Below, piece by piece: positions 54,955 through 63,684 of a DNA stretch of 64,000 nt. The stretch's first letter is position 1. Every line of letters begins with the position of its first letter. The translations under genes were made by a program, and so were the position numbers. The stretch covers positions 806,001 through 870,000 of the forward strand of contig NZ_QYYG01000001.1 in NCBI RefSeq assembly GCF_003591175.1. Direction: 5' to 3'. The stretch comes from Serratia inhibens (GTDB taxonomy: Bacteria; Pseudomonadota; Gammaproteobacteria; Enterobacterales; Enterobacteriaceae). Under the pieces are notes generated by a model. That model worked only from the letters and a program-made list of their open reading frames with translations, ran no database searches and was not told the origin of the DNA.

Positions 54955-55508
54955 GCGATGTCAGCTTGGCACCGGGAAAACGTCTGTCGCAGATCCGCCA
55001 GCAATTAGGGTTGTCACAGCGCCGCGCCGCCGAACTGTCTGGATTAACCCACAGCGCCATCAGCACTATCGAGCAGGACAAGGTCAGCCCGGCCATCAGT
55101 ACGCTGCAAAAGCTGCTGACGGTGTATGGGCTGTCGCTGTCGGCGTTTTTCGCCGAGCCGGAAAAACCGGATGAGACGCGGATTGTCATCGATCATGAAG
55201 ACCTGATCGAGATTGGCAGCCAGGGGGTGTCGATGAAGCTGATTCACAACGGCGACCCCAACCGCACGCTGGCGATGATGATCGAAACCTACGAACCGGG
55301 TACCACCACCGGCGAACGCATCAAACATCAGGGGGAAGAGATAGGCACGCTGCTGGAAGGCGAAGTGCTGTTGCAGGTCAACGGGCAGAACTATCACCTG
55401 CTGGCCGGCCAGAGCTACGCCATCAACACCGGCATTCCCCACAGTTTCAGCAACACGTCGGCGCGGATTTGCCGGATTATCAGCGCCCATACGCCGACGA
55501 CATTCTGA
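54951..55508 (+). CDS. puuR: Putrescine operon repressor PuuR
   Basis: A 185-residue regulator (same length in E. coli): an N-terminal XRE helix-turn-helix (LGLSQRRAAELSGLTHSAISTIEQ) and a C-terminal cupin (GEEIGTLLEGEVLLQVNGQ). Its ATG overlaps the puuD stop (ATGA). It represses the puu genes, with putrescine as inducer in E. coli. Confidence 0.95.
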   Translation: MSDVSLAPGKRLSQIRQQLGLSQRRAAELSGLTHSAISTIEQDKVSPAISTLQKLLTVYGLSLSAFFAEPEKPDETRIVIDHEDLIEIGSQGVSMKLIHNGDPNRTLAMMIETYEPGTTTGERIKHQGEEIGTLLEGEVLLQVNGQNYHLLAGQSYAINTGIPHSFSNTSARICRIISAHTPTTF

Positions 55509-55523
55509 TCAACGGAGCAAGGC

Positions 55524-57020
55524 ATGGACTTCCATCACCTGCAGTATTGGCAACACCGGGCGCAAGCCCTGAATATTGAGAACCGACTGTTTATTAATGG
55601 CCGTTATCAACAGGCCGCTGAAGGCGAAACCTTTACCCTGGAGGATCCTGCCGCTCAGCGCGAATTGACGCAGGTGGCGCGGGGGAGCAGCGCCGATATC
55701 GATCTGGCGGTCAGCGCGGCGCGCGAGGTGTTTGAACGCGGCGACTGGTCACGGGCCGCACCGGCGCAACGCAAGGCTACCTTGCTGCAACTGGCGGCAT
55801 TGATGGAGCAACACCACGAGGAACTGGCACTGCTGGAAACGCTGGATACCGGCAAGCCGATCCTCCACAGCCTGCGCGACGACGTGCCCGGCGCTATCCG
55901 CTGTCTGCGCTGGTACGCCGAAGCTGTCGACAAGGTCTACGGCGAAATAGCCCCCACCGGCGGCGACGCACTGGCGTTGATCGAACGCGAGCCGATCGGG
56001 GTAGTTGGCGCTATCGTACCCTGGAACTTCCCGCTGCTGCTGGCCTGCTGGAAACTCGGTCCGGCGCTGGCCACCGGCAATAGCGTGATCCTCAAACCTT
56101 CGGAGAAATCCCCGCTGAGCGCGATCTATCTGGGCAAGCTGGCGCAACAGGCCGGGCTGCCGGACGGCGTGCTGAACATCATCCCCGGTTACGGCCAGGA
56201 TGCGGGCAAGGCGCTGGCGCTGCATAACGACGTCGACGCCCTCACCTTCACCGGCTCCACCCTGGTCGCCAAACAGCTGATGATCTATGCCGGCCAATCC
56301 AATATGAAACGCGTATGGCTGGAAGCCGGCGGCAAAAGCGCCAATATCATTTTTGCCGACTGCCCGGATCTGGACAAAGCGGCACAGGGCGCGGCGGCGG
56401 GTATCTTCTACAACCAGGGGCAAGTGTGTATCGCCGGCACCCGGCTGCTGGTGGAAGAGAGCATTCAGCAGGAATTCTTGCAAGCCCTGCGCAAGCATGC
56501 GGCAGCCTTTATGCCGGGGGATCCGCTCGATCCGGCCACGGTGATGGGCACGCTGATCGATCAGGCCCACTGTGAAAAAGTGGCCGATTATATCGAGCAA
56601 GGGTTGAGCCAGGGCGCGGCGCTGTTCCTTGATGGCCGCGAGCACCCGCGCAGCGGCCATGCCGGTTATCTCGGCCCAACCATTCTCACCCAGGTGGATA
56701 ACACCATGAGCGTGGCGCGCGATGAGATTTTCGGTCCGGTACTGGCGGTAACCTCCTTTAACGACGAACAACAGGCATTGCAGTTAGCCAACGACAGCGA
56801 GTATGGCCTGGGCGCCGCCGTCTGGACGCGCGACCTGTCCCGCGCCCACCGCATGGCTCGCCAGTTGAAAGCCGGTTCGGTTTTCGTCAATAACTACAAC
56901 GACGGAGACATGACAGTGCCGTTTGGCGGCTACAAGCAAAGCGGCAATGGCCGCGACAAATCGCTGCATGCGCTGGATAAATTCACCGAACTGAAAACCA
57001 CCTGGATTTCGCTGGAATAA
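55524..57020 (+). CDS. puuC: Gamma-glutamyl-gamma-aminobutyraldehyde dehydrogenase PuuC
   Basis: A 498-residue NAD(P)-dependent aldehyde dehydrogenase (495 in E. coli). The catalytic Cys is in NQGQVCIAGTRL and the general-base Glu in LEAGGKSANI. It oxidises the gamma-glutamyl aldehyde made by PuuB. Confidence 0.95.
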   Translation: MDFHHLQYWQHRAQALNIENRLFINGRYQQAAEGETFTLEDPAAQRELTQVARGSSADIDLAVSAAREVFERGDWSRAAPAQRKATLLQLAALMEQHHEELALLETLDTGKPILHSLRDDVPGAIRCLRWYAEAVDKVYGEIAPTGGDALALIEREPIGVVGAIVPWNFPLLLACWKLGPALATGNSVILKPSEKSPLSAIYLGKLAQQAGLPDGVLNIIPGYGQDAGKALALHNDVDALTFTGSTLVAKQLMIYAGQSNMKRVWLEAGGKSANIIFADCPDLDKAAQGAAAGIFYNQGQVCIAGTRLLVEESIQQEFLQALRKHAAAFMPGDPLDPATVMGTLIDQAHCEKVADYIEQGLSQGAALFLDGREHPRSGHAGYLGPTILTQVDNTMSVARDEIFGPVLAVTSFNDEQQALQLANDSEYGLGAAVWTRDLSRAHRMARQLKAGSVFVNNYNDGDMTVPFGGYKQSGNGRDKSLHALDKFTELKTTWISLE

Positions 57021-57031
57021 GGGCACCCATC

Positions 57032-58312
57032 ATGACTGAACACGTAAAAAGCTATTATGCGGCTTCGGCCAACAGCCATCAGCCCTGGCCGCAACTGAAT
57101 GAATCTATTGAATGCGACGTTTGCATCGTCGGCGGCGGCTACACAGGTCTGTCTTCTGCGCTGTTCCTGGTTGAGGCCGGCTACAACGTGGTGGTGCTGG
57201 AATCCGCCCGCATCGGCTTCGGCGCCAGCGGCCGTAACGGCGGCCAGTTGGTGAATTCCTACAGCCGCGACATTGACGTCATCGAAGAACGCTATGGCGC
57301 AGAAAGCGCCCGGGTGCTCGGCAGCATGATGTTCGAAGGCGCAGAGATCATTCGCAGCCGTATCAAGCGATACGCCATCGAATGCGACTATCGCCCCGGC
57401 GGCATCTTCGCGGCGCTGAACAACCGGCAATATCATGCGCTGATCGAGCAGAAACAAAATTGGGAGCGCTACGGCAATACCCAGCTGGAGCTGCTGGACG
57501 CCGGGCGCATCCGTGAGGAAGTGAACAGCGAACGCTACGTCGGTGCGCTGCTGGATCACAGCGGCGGCCATATTCATCCGCTGAATCTGGCGCTCGGCGA
57601 AGCCGAGGCGATTCGCCTGCAGGGCGGGCGCATCTTCGAGCAGTCGGCAGTGACCGACATCCGCCACGGTGAACCCGCGCTGGTCAGTACCGCAGGCGGC
57701 CAGGTGAAAGCGCGCTATGTGATTGTGGCCGGTAATGCTTACCTGGGCGATAAGCTGGAACCCAGGTTGGCGAAACGCAGCATGCCGTGCGGCACGCAGG
57801 TGGTCGCTACCGAACCGCTGGCGCCGGAAGTCGCGCAGTCGCTCATTCCGCAGAACTACTGCGTGGAAGACTGCAACTACCTGCTGGATTATTACCGCAT
57901 TACCGGCGATAACCGCCTGCTGTACGGTGGCGGCGTGGTGTATGGCGCGCGCGATCCGGACGATATCGATAATCTGATTCGGCCAAAACTGTTGAAAACC
58001 TTCCCGCAGTTGAAAGGCGTACGCATCGACTACCGCTGGACCGGCAACTTCCTGCTCACGCTGTCGCGCATGCCGCAATTCGGCCGGCTGGAGAATAATG
58101 TGTATTACATGCAGGGCTACAGCGGCCACGGCGTGACCTGTACCCATCTGGCGGGCAAGTTGATTGCCGAACTGATGCGCGGCGATGCGGAGCGTTTCGA
58201 TGCCTTTGCCAAGTTGCCGCACCTGCCGTTCTTCGGTGGCCGCAACCTGCAAATCCCGTTCACCGCGATTGGCGCAGCCTACTATACGCTGCGGGATCGG
58301 ATTGGGGTGTGA
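57032..58312 (+). CDS. puuB: Gamma-glutamylputrescine oxidase PuuB
   Basis: A 426-residue DAO-type FAD oxidase (same length in E. coli). The FAD-binding motif is VGGGYTGLSSALFLVE, followed by GFGASGRNGGQ and a C-terminal YSGHGVTCTHLAGKL. It forms gamma-glutamyl-gamma-aminobutyraldehyde, ammonia and hydrogen peroxide. It starts 12 bases after puuC. Confidence 0.95.
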   Translation: MTEHVKSYYAASANSHQPWPQLNESIECDVCIVGGGYTGLSSALFLVEAGYNVVVLESARIGFGASGRNGGQLVNSYSRDIDVIEERYGAESARVLGSMMFEGAEIIRSRIKRYAIECDYRPGGIFAALNNRQYHALIEQKQNWERYGNTQLELLDAGRIREEVNSERYVGALLDHSGGHIHPLNLALGEAEAIRLQGGRIFEQSAVTDIRHGEPALVSTAGGQVKARYVIVAGNAYLGDKLEPRLAKRSMPCGTQVVATEPLAPEVAQSLIPQNYCVEDCNYLLDYYRITGDNRLLYGGGVVYGARDPDDIDNLIRPKLLKTFPQLKGVRIDYRWTGNFLLTLSRMPQFGRLENNVYYMQGYSGHGVTCTHLAGKLIAELMRGDAERFDAFAKLPHLPFFGGRNLQIPFTAIGAAYYTLRDRIGV

Positions 58313-58317
58313 TGCTG

Positions 58318-58340
58318 AGGGGCCCGGCGTGCCGGGCCTC
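58318..58340. terminator. Hairpin between puuB and budC
   Basis: GGCCCGGC, GT and GCCGGGCC form a perfect stem (58321-58338) a few bases after the puuB stop and 12 bases from the convergent budC stop; likely a shared terminator, though T-poor. Confidence 0.6.
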
Positions 58341-58351
58341 CGTACTCATGG

Positions 58352-59107
58352 TTATACGATCTTCGGTTGACCGTCTGATGCGGTCGCGCCGCCGTCAACC
58401 GGGATGTTGGCGCCGTTGATAAAGCTGGCGTCGTCGCTGGCCAGAAACGCCATCACCGCCGCCACTTCTTCCGGCTCTGCCGCACGCCCCAACGCAATAC
58501 GCTCGTTGAACTTGTCGCGGATCTCCTGCGGCCAGCCATTGGTCATATTGGTTTTTACCAGGCTCGGGCACACCGAATTCACGCGTACGCCGTCACCGCC
58601 GTGATCCAACGCCATGGCGCGCGTCAGGTTGACCACCGCCCCTTTCGCCGCGCAGTAATAAGCCGCCCCCCAGTCGCCGCCCAGGCCGGATACCGAGGCG
58701 GTGTTGACGATACAGCCCTTGGTTTTCAGCAGATGGGGCATCGCGAATTTTGAGCAGAACACCACACCGTCGATATCCACCCCGGCGATGCGCCGCCAGT
58801 CGGCTACGCTGGTTTCCAGCACGGTACCCGCCACATGCACGCCGGCATTGTTCAGCAGCACGTCGATACGGCCCAACTTCGCCGCCACCTCGTTCATCAT
58901 TTTTTCAACCGCAACCGGGTCGGAAACGTCGATGTGCACCGCCATCGCCCTGCCTTTCGGCAGCGAAGCGGCAACGGCATCTACCGCGTCCTTCGCCCAG
59001 TCCGCCAGCACCACCACGGCCCCCTCGGCGGAAAACCGGCGTGCTGCCGCTTCCCCCATTCCGTTGCCTGCTCCGGTGATCACTACCACTTTATTGTCGA
59101 AACGCAT
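58352..59107 (-). CDS. budC: meso-2,3-Butanediol dehydrogenase (SDR)
   Basis: A 251-residue SDR with TGAGNGMGEAAA cofactor motif, NNAGVHVAG, the Ser region NTASVSGLGGDWG and the YYCAAKG active-site pair. The sequence matches, as I remember it, the 251-residue Serratia marcescens BudC, which interconverts acetoin and 2,3-butanediol with NADH. It is not next to budA/budB here. GGAGGAGG precedes the ATG. Confidence 0.82.
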   Translation of the reverse strand: MRFDNKVVVITGAGNGMGEAAARRFSAEGAVVVLADWAKDAVDAVAASLPKGRAMAVHIDVSDPVAVEKMMNEVAAKLGRIDVLLNNAGVHVAGTVLETSVADWRRIAGVDIDGVVFCSKFAMPHLLKTKGCIVNTASVSGLGGDWGAAYYCAAKGAVVNLTRAMALDHGGDGVRVNSVCPSLVKTNMTNGWPQEIRDKFNERIALGRAAEPEEVAAVMAFLASDDASFINGANIPVDGGATASDGQPKIV

Positions 59108-59399
59108 GAGACCTCCTCCATGTGAATATATTTCTATAAATCATACAAATCCTGCTGAGTTCCGAGGATAAAACTCATGGAGGGCAAGGGCCAGTCAAAA
59201 CGTGCGCTTTATTAATCATAAAGAGGTATCTCCTGACAATTCAGCACATAAAGCCGGGCATTATCAGAATTAAGCCAATGCTTTGATAGCATTGATAAAA
59301 TCAAGCAACGGGACTATTTCAACAAGGAATCATCAGCAATCTATAAGTTCAATAACGTCCCTATACCGCCGCTCGTTGGATAAGCGGCAGTAATAGGAA

Positions 59400-59429
59400 A
59401 TCGCCGCCGCTTCGTTTAGCGACGGCGAT
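59400..59429 (-). terminator. Terminator of the universal stress protein gene
   Basis: On the - strand ATCGCCGTCGCT, AAACGA and AGCGGCGGCGAT form a 12-bp stem with one wobble pair, nine bases after the gene stop. The gap 59108-59399 holds nothing else I can support beyond the budC promoter region. Confidence 0.65.
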
Positions 59430-59437
59430 GAACAAGC

Positions 59438-59866
59438 TTATTTTTTGTCGATGGGGACCACCAGCAGATCAACCTGCAGGTGGTTGATGGCCTGTCGCGC
59501 CGATGACATCAGCCGGCTCCAGATATCCTGGTGATGACCAAAAATCACCAAATCAATGCCCTTCGCCTTCACCGCCCTGTTCAGCTCTTCCGTCAACTCG
59601 CCACGCCCGATAATCACCTCCTCGACCGGATAGGATGACTGGCCCTTGATCGCATTCAGCATATTTTTCGCGCGTTCCGAAAAAGTGCGGTCAGTGTAGT
59701 TGTATTCACCCACGCCCAGTTCGGCGTAATAACCGGTATGGTGGATATCGATATAGATCAGGGATAGCCTGGCATTGAGCGCGTCGGCCAGCCTGGCGCC
59801 TTTACCGAGCAGAAACTCCGCGTCTTCGCTGAGATCGGTTGCGACAACGATATGTTGATAAGCCAT
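59438..59866 (-). CDS. Universal stress protein, UspA family
   Basis: A 142-residue UspA-type protein. It opens AYQHIVVATDLSEDAEFLLGK and has the C-terminal FGHHQDIWSRLMSSARQAINHLQVDLLVVP segment typical of the UspA subgroup, which lacks a clear ATP-binding glycine loop. GGAGGG lies upstream of ATG 59866. It is distinct from canonical uspA, so no symbol is given. Confidence 0.9.
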   Translation of the reverse strand: MAYQHIVVATDLSEDAEFLLGKGARLADALNARLSLIYIDIHHTGYYAELGVGEYNYTDRTFSERAKNMLNAIKGQSSYPVEEVIIGRGELTEELNRAVKAKGIDLVIFGHHQDIWSRLMSSARQAINHLQVDLLVVPIDKK

Positions 59867-60026
59867 GATGCTGCCCTCCACATTGCGCTGATGAACAGAA
59901 ATGGTGCCCCCGACAGGGGCCTTTCACTCGTTTCTTATACAGTTCAAGTTTAGTTCAGCGCCAAGATTAGCGCTTGCCTGGCCCCGATGGGTCTGGTCAT
60001 GGAACTGTGTATTCTGATCGACAGGC

Positions 60027-60260
60027 ATAAAAAAACCCCGGCGTTTAGCCAGGGTCATCAATGTTTGCCGGTTACTTTCCCGGCTGTCATGTTATGGCGT
60101 AAGCGTCCATCGAACACTCCAACGTTACGCAGCCTAAGCACAACTTTTTCACAACAGAAAAAAAGACTGAATCAGTGTCGTTATTAAGGCGGCGACGCCA
60201 ATCTGTTTTTCTGTTGAGAATATTTACCGCAACTAAAATAGCGCGAAATATTCATATTTA
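60027..60260 (-). ncRNA. Possible small RNA with its own terminator
   Basis: On the - strand, ACCCTGGC, TAAAC and GCCGGGGT followed by seven T form a strong terminator (60028-60055) with no gene before it. A second hairpin (GCCGG/CCGGC, 60067-60084) stands just upstream of it. No protein-coding frame with a ribosome binding site lies between this and the hairpin at 60261. The 5' end is unknown, so the stated extent is an outer limit. Confidence 0.35.
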
Positions 60261-60290
60261 GATAAACTCCGGGTAATCCCGGAGTTTATT
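60261..60290. terminator. Strong hairpin after the cold-shock gene
   Basis: ATAAACTCCGGG, TAAT and CCCGGAGTTTAT form a perfect 12-bp stem about 80 bases beyond the cold-shock stop, with T-rich flanks on both strands. Confidence 0.7.
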
Positions 60291-60368
60291 CGGGCAACGC
60301 TTTTATTTCTTATCCGCTCCGGCTTAAACCATCATCGCTATCGCAAGAAATAAAACATTACCTTAAAA

Positions 60369-60581
60369 TTATAAAACTACTACGTTGCCTGCTGAAGGGC
60401 CTTTTGCACCACTTTCGATGGTGAACTCAACGCGCTGGCCTTCATCAAGAGTTTTGAAATCATTGCTCTGAATGGCAGAGAAGTGTACGAACACGTCTTT
60501 GCTGCCGTCTGCAGGAGAGATAAAACCAAAGCCTTTACCCGCATCAAACCATTTTACCAAACCAGTCATTTTAGTAGACAT
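60369..60581 (-). CDS. Cold shock protein, CspA/CspB/CspG type
   Basis: A 70-residue cold-shock domain protein that binds single-stranded nucleic acid and melts RNA structure. RNP1 is KGFGFIS and RNP2 is VFVHFS. The [12 protein letters not shown] start and [10 protein letters not shown] end place it with CspA/CspB/CspG, not CspC/CspE. The true start is ATG 60581 after AAGGAAAT. The frame upstream is open for 51 more codons to an ATG at 60734, but that part is the RNA leader. Confidence 0.95.
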   Translation of the reverse strand: MSTKMTGLVKWFDAGKGFGFISPADGSKDVFVHFSAIQSNDFKTLDEGQRVEFTIESGAKGPSAGNVVVL

Positions 60582-60754
60582 AGATATTTCCTTTATATTT
60601 TGAGACGCCATACGGCGATAGAGGTCTGTTTTTGTTGGAAACTTATTGGGCACTAGAGAAGGTAATTCGCGGGAGAAGAGGTATCTATGGGATATCACTA
60701 ATACTGAGAACTGCTTTACTAAAACTGCTTTCATAAGGTCTGTACTACAAACCG
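60582..60754 (-). promoter_or_regulatory. cspA-type cold-responsive 5' leader with cold box
   Basis: The leader shares with E. coli cspA, as I recall it, the start CGGTTTG...GTACAGACC (cold box, 60737-60754), the following AAAGCAGT...TAGTAA and a late TCGCCGTATGG. Such leaders refold at low temperature to allow translation. Confidence 0.8.
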
Positions 60755-60761
60755 ATGACGC

Positions 60762-60791
60762 TATTTACACACAGCCAGATTATTTAAGCAA
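60762..60791 (-). promoter_or_regulatory. Candidate promoter of the cold-shock gene
   Basis: On the - strand TTGCTT (60791-60786), 18 bases, TAAATA (60767-60762). The predicted start lies within a few bases of the cold-box leader. Confidence 0.5.
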
Positions 60792-60977
60792 GGAATATTT
60801 ATAATTATATTTATTTACACTATGAATTTATTACGTTCCCCCGCGCGGAAAACTCACCGCCAGGAAAGGCGGCCTACGGACGAAAGAAAAATCTCCCTCT
60901 CCACAGGATATCGGGATGGATTGTGGCCGCGATTCATTATAAAACTGCTGATATGTTCCTTTCTGATCGGCTGTAAC

Positions 60978-61601
60978 ATGATGATCGATATGCCCGCAGT
61001 AATCGCCGTCTTCACCCTGTATGTGGTTGGCGTAGTGGTGCCTGGCCCCAATTTTGTCGCCGTAGCGCATAAAGCCGTCTCTGCCCGCCGGGCGGAAGCC
61101 TTCGCGCTGGTAGCCGGTATCGTGCTGGTCAATCTGTTCTGGGCCAGCGGAGCAATCCTCGGCATCGGCCTGGTTTTTGCCCTGTTCCCCTGGCTGGCGA
61201 TGGCGGTCAAGATCGCCGGGGCCGGGTATCTGATTTGGTTTGGCTGCCGCCTGTTCGCCAAGGCCAAGCCCACCTCGGGTTTGATAAACGCCGGCCCCCG
61301 TGCAAAAAGTGGAGCCCGCGTCGCCTTTCTGCAGGGTATCGCGACCAATATTGCCAATCCCAAATCTGTCGCCTTCTACGCGGCGGTATTCTCGTCAGCG
61401 GCCCCGGCGCACGTCTCAGCGGCGACCTTCGCCGCCATGCTGGCGGAAGTGGCGGTGATTGCCGGTTGTTGGTACGGGTTGGTCGTCCTGGTGCTGTCGC
61501 ACGCCCCGATCGCCAGCGCCTACCGCCGCAGCAAAGCCCATATCGACAGGATCTGCGGCGCGTTGATTGTTGGGTTGGGAATACGGCAGTTGCTGCGTTG
61601 A
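60978..61601 (+). CDS. LysE-family amino acid exporter
   Basis: A 207-residue RhtB/LysE-type exporter with about six helices and the family signature VVVPGPNFVAVAHKAVSARRAEAFALVAGI. It has NIANPKSVAFYAAVF in the second half. The start at ATG 60978 (or 60981) gives the usual family length; the frame is open to 60822 but the extension is basic and unrelated. Substrate unknown. Confidence 0.88.
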   Translation: MMIDMPAVIAVFTLYVVGVVVPGPNFVAVAHKAVSARRAEAFALVAGIVLVNLFWASGAILGIGLVFALFPWLAMAVKIAGAGYLIWFGCRLFAKAKPTSGLINAGPRAKSGARVAFLQGIATNIANPKSVAFYAAVFSSAAPAHVSAATFAAMLAEVAVIAGCWYGLVVLVLSHAPIASAYRRSKAHIDRICGALIVGLGIRQLLR

Positions 61602-61649
61602 GGGTGGCGGATTCGCCCAATTTATAGGCTATATCTCAGGAAAAAAACC

Positions 61650-61979
61650 ATGAAAATATCCGACCTCCCCTTCGGCATCACTGACTGGCAAGACATCGCC
61701 GCGACGGAGCACCCAGGCGTTACCGGCATGGCCTACTGGCGAACTCGCCGGTTCGGCGACCTGCGCGTAAGAATGGTTGAATATACGGCCGACTACCTGG
61801 CAGATCATTGGTGTACCAAAGGCCATATTCTTCTGTGTCTGAGTGGTGAGTTGCATACCGAGTTGGCCGATGGCAGACGCTTTGTTCTGCTGCCGGGCAT
61901 GAGCTATCAGGTGGCGGACGACGCAGAACCGCACCGCTCGTCAACACCAGGCGGGGCGCGACTGTTTATCGTCGATTAA
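61650..61979 (+). CDS. DHCW-motif cupin-fold protein
   Basis: A 109-residue single-domain cupin. The motif ADHWCTKGHILLCLSGEL is the hallmark of the DHCW cupin family, and the second cupin strand is RFVLLPGMSYQVADD. A metal site with His and Glu is likely. Function unknown. Confidence 0.82.
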   Translation: MKISDLPFGITDWQDIAATEHPGVTGMAYWRTRRFGDLRVRMVEYTADYLADHWCTKGHILLCLSGELHTELADGRRFVLLPGMSYQVADDAEPHRSSTPGGARLFIVD

Positions 61980-62441
61980 TACCCGCCCCCGCCTCCAGGG
62001 GCTTTGGTTATGTCTTATCAAGGCTATTTATGCGCTGGGCCAACCATCGGCCCCGCTCATCCTCACAAGGATGCTGCCCTGCCTGGCGACTTCGGCCTAA
62101 TGCAATCACCGCCCGGTTTTCACGAGGCGTACCAACGGGAAAATCCGCTTAGGTTTAGATAACTGCACTACGGCAGGCACCCTCAGTATTTATCTGCATG
62201 TATCTACGGCCTGAACATCGCGCTCAGATGACCCTTTTTGCCACCGTTGCCTGGATTCTTTACTGATATAAAGGTGAAGGGTTGTCAGTTGTACCTTGTT
62301 AACAAACCCCATCCAATTGTCATGATTTAGTAACAAAACCTTAACTAATCAATAAGTTCTCGACACCGGCGCATCACCGTTGTTAGGATCATTATTGTGA
62401 AGTACTAATATAGTTACCTAAGTGATTGTCACGGGATGGTT
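61980..62441. other. Intergenic region without recognised gene
   Basis: This 460-base gap on the + strand shows no reading frame with a credible ribosome binding site. The last 100 bases are AT-rich and probably hold the promoter of the lipoprotein gene. I see no known RNA family. Confidence 0.4.
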
Positions 62442-62840
62442 ATGATTTACAAAAAGACAATGGCTCTGGCAGCCCTTGCTATCAGTCTGACAGGGTGTCA
62501 GCCGACGCCACCCAGCTATGTGTCAAACGCTAATGCGCTGCTGGAAAAACAAATCACCCATATTGCCGGTGAAAAGGCCAGGTGCCAATACACCAGTAAA
62601 AACGGTTTCTGGCTTTCCGCTTGCTCTTCATCTGATACGCACGCCTCCCCTTTGTTCGCGCTGTTCGAACCAGAAGGCGTGATGCAGGCCAGCGATAACC
62701 TGGCGATTTTTGTTACGCCGGTCAATGAAGACGCCCGTTATTTCACCCAACAGCCGGGTTTCACCATCCCGGTAACGACGCGGAAAATTCCGGTCAATGC
62801 CGATGCAGTGATCAACTCACTGGCCCCGGCGACACGCTAG
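62442..62840 (+). CDS. Hypothetical lipoprotein
   Basis: A 132-residue protein with a lipoprotein signal peptide: basic start, hydrophobic stretch and lipobox LTGC, with the acylated Cys followed by QPTPPS. The mature part is a small globular domain with two further Cys (ARCQYTS, LSACSSS), which may pair. No family is recognised. An ATG at 62436 is an alternative start. Confidence 0.75.
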   Translation: MIYKKTMALAALAISLTGCQPTPPSYVSNANALLEKQITHIAGEKARCQYTSKNGFWLSACSSSDTHASPLFALFEPEGVMQASDNLAIFVTPVNEDARYFTQQPGFTIPVTTRKIPVNADAVINSLAPATR

Positions 62841-62890
62841 TTTTTCCAGCCCTGTCAGGAGAAGCCGACGCTCCTCAATGCGGCAAAGGC

Positions 62891-63535
62891 TTAACCGATA
62901 ATCGCAATACCCAGGCGCTCCATGATTTGGAACGCCTGATAACTGTCCAGCTTGACCCCTTGCAAATCGATGCCACGCACGTCCAGCTCGCCCAATTCAG
63001 AATTGGTCAGGTCGCAATGGGTAAAGTTGGCGGCACGCCAGTCGAACGAAGAAAATTCGCCCCCGGAGAGATCTGAGCCGCTAAAGGTCGCGCCGAGGAT
63101 CTGCGCCCCATTCCAGCGGTTTTCCCACAGCTCGCACTTCTCCAGCACCACTTTCGAAAAGTTGGCGTAGCTGAGGTTGGTTTTGGTGATGTAAGCACTG
63201 CAGAACCAGGTACGCGTGGTGATCATGTTCATAAAACTGGCACCGCGAAAATCGGCACCCTGGGCGCGGCACTCGCGGATTTCAATGCCCAGCGCGCTGG
63301 CATTTCTGAAGTCCGCCATCGATAAATCGCAGCTTTTGAAGCCGGCGTCTTTCAATAACGCGCGGCTGAAATTGCCGCCTTGCCGGCTCTCGCGATCATA
63401 AAACTGGCAGCCGATAAACTCGGTGCCGGTCAGATCAGCCCCCGAGAAATCACAGTTGCGAAAAATGCCGTTTTCAATCTTCTCACCGGTAAACCGGTTA
63501 CGATCAATTTTTTCACCATCCAAAACCAGCGCCAT
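62891..63535 (-). CDS. qnr: Pentapeptide-repeat quinolone-resistance protein, QnrB-like
   Basis: A 214-residue pentapeptide-repeat protein, the same length as QnrB. It begins ALVLDGEKIDRNRFTGEKIE and keeps the A(D/N)LxX repeat ladder, the loop regions and the C-terminal GIDLQGVKLDSYQ dimer helix. Qnr proteins protect DNA gyrase and topoisomerase IV from quinolones. Chromosomal relatives such as SmaQnr are known in Serratia. ATG 63535 follows GGTGG. Confidence 0.93.
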   Translation of the reverse strand: MALVLDGEKIDRNRFTGEKIENGIFRNCDFSGADLTGTEFIGCQFYDRESRQGGNFSRALLKDAGFKSCDLSMADFRNASALGIEIRECRAQGADFRGASFMNMITTRTWFCSAYITKTNLSYANFSKVVLEKCELWENRWNGAQILGATFSGSDLSGGEFSSFDWRAANFTHCDLTNSELGELDVRGIDLQGVKLDSYQAFQIMERLGIAIIG

Positions 63536-63544
63536 GCAATCCAC

Positions 63545-63560
63545 CTGTTTATTTATACAG
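63545..63560 (-). promoter_or_regulatory. LexA box of qnr
   Basis: CTGT-N8-ACAG, read CTGTATAAATAAACAG on the coding strand, ends nine bases before the qnr start codon. It is a full-consensus SOS box, as known for qnrB genes. Confidence 0.85.
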
Positions 63561-63570
63561 TCAGCGGCGC

Positions 63571-63576
63571 ATTATA
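63571..63576 (-). promoter_or_regulatory. -10 element of qnr
   Basis: TATAAT, a perfect -10, lies 11 bases upstream of the LexA box on the coding strand, so LexA would sit at the transcription start. The -35 is weak. Confidence 0.5.
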
Positions 63577-63684
63577 AGCCGATCCTCTCGGTGGAGAAAA
63601 CCGCTTTGGCGTACTTTCCCCGCCGAAAGGCACAAAAAAAACAGGGAAAGGCACAAAAAAAACCGTCATAGGGTGTGAGGGCGT

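Noticed and set aside
59987-60187. 66-codon + strand frame in the gap after the universal stress gene
   Set aside because: It runs across terminator and hairpin sequences and has no ribosome binding site.
61980-62441. Riboswitch or known ncRNA in the gap before the lipoprotein gene
   Set aside because: Some short inverted repeats are present, but no family core or terminator could be identified.
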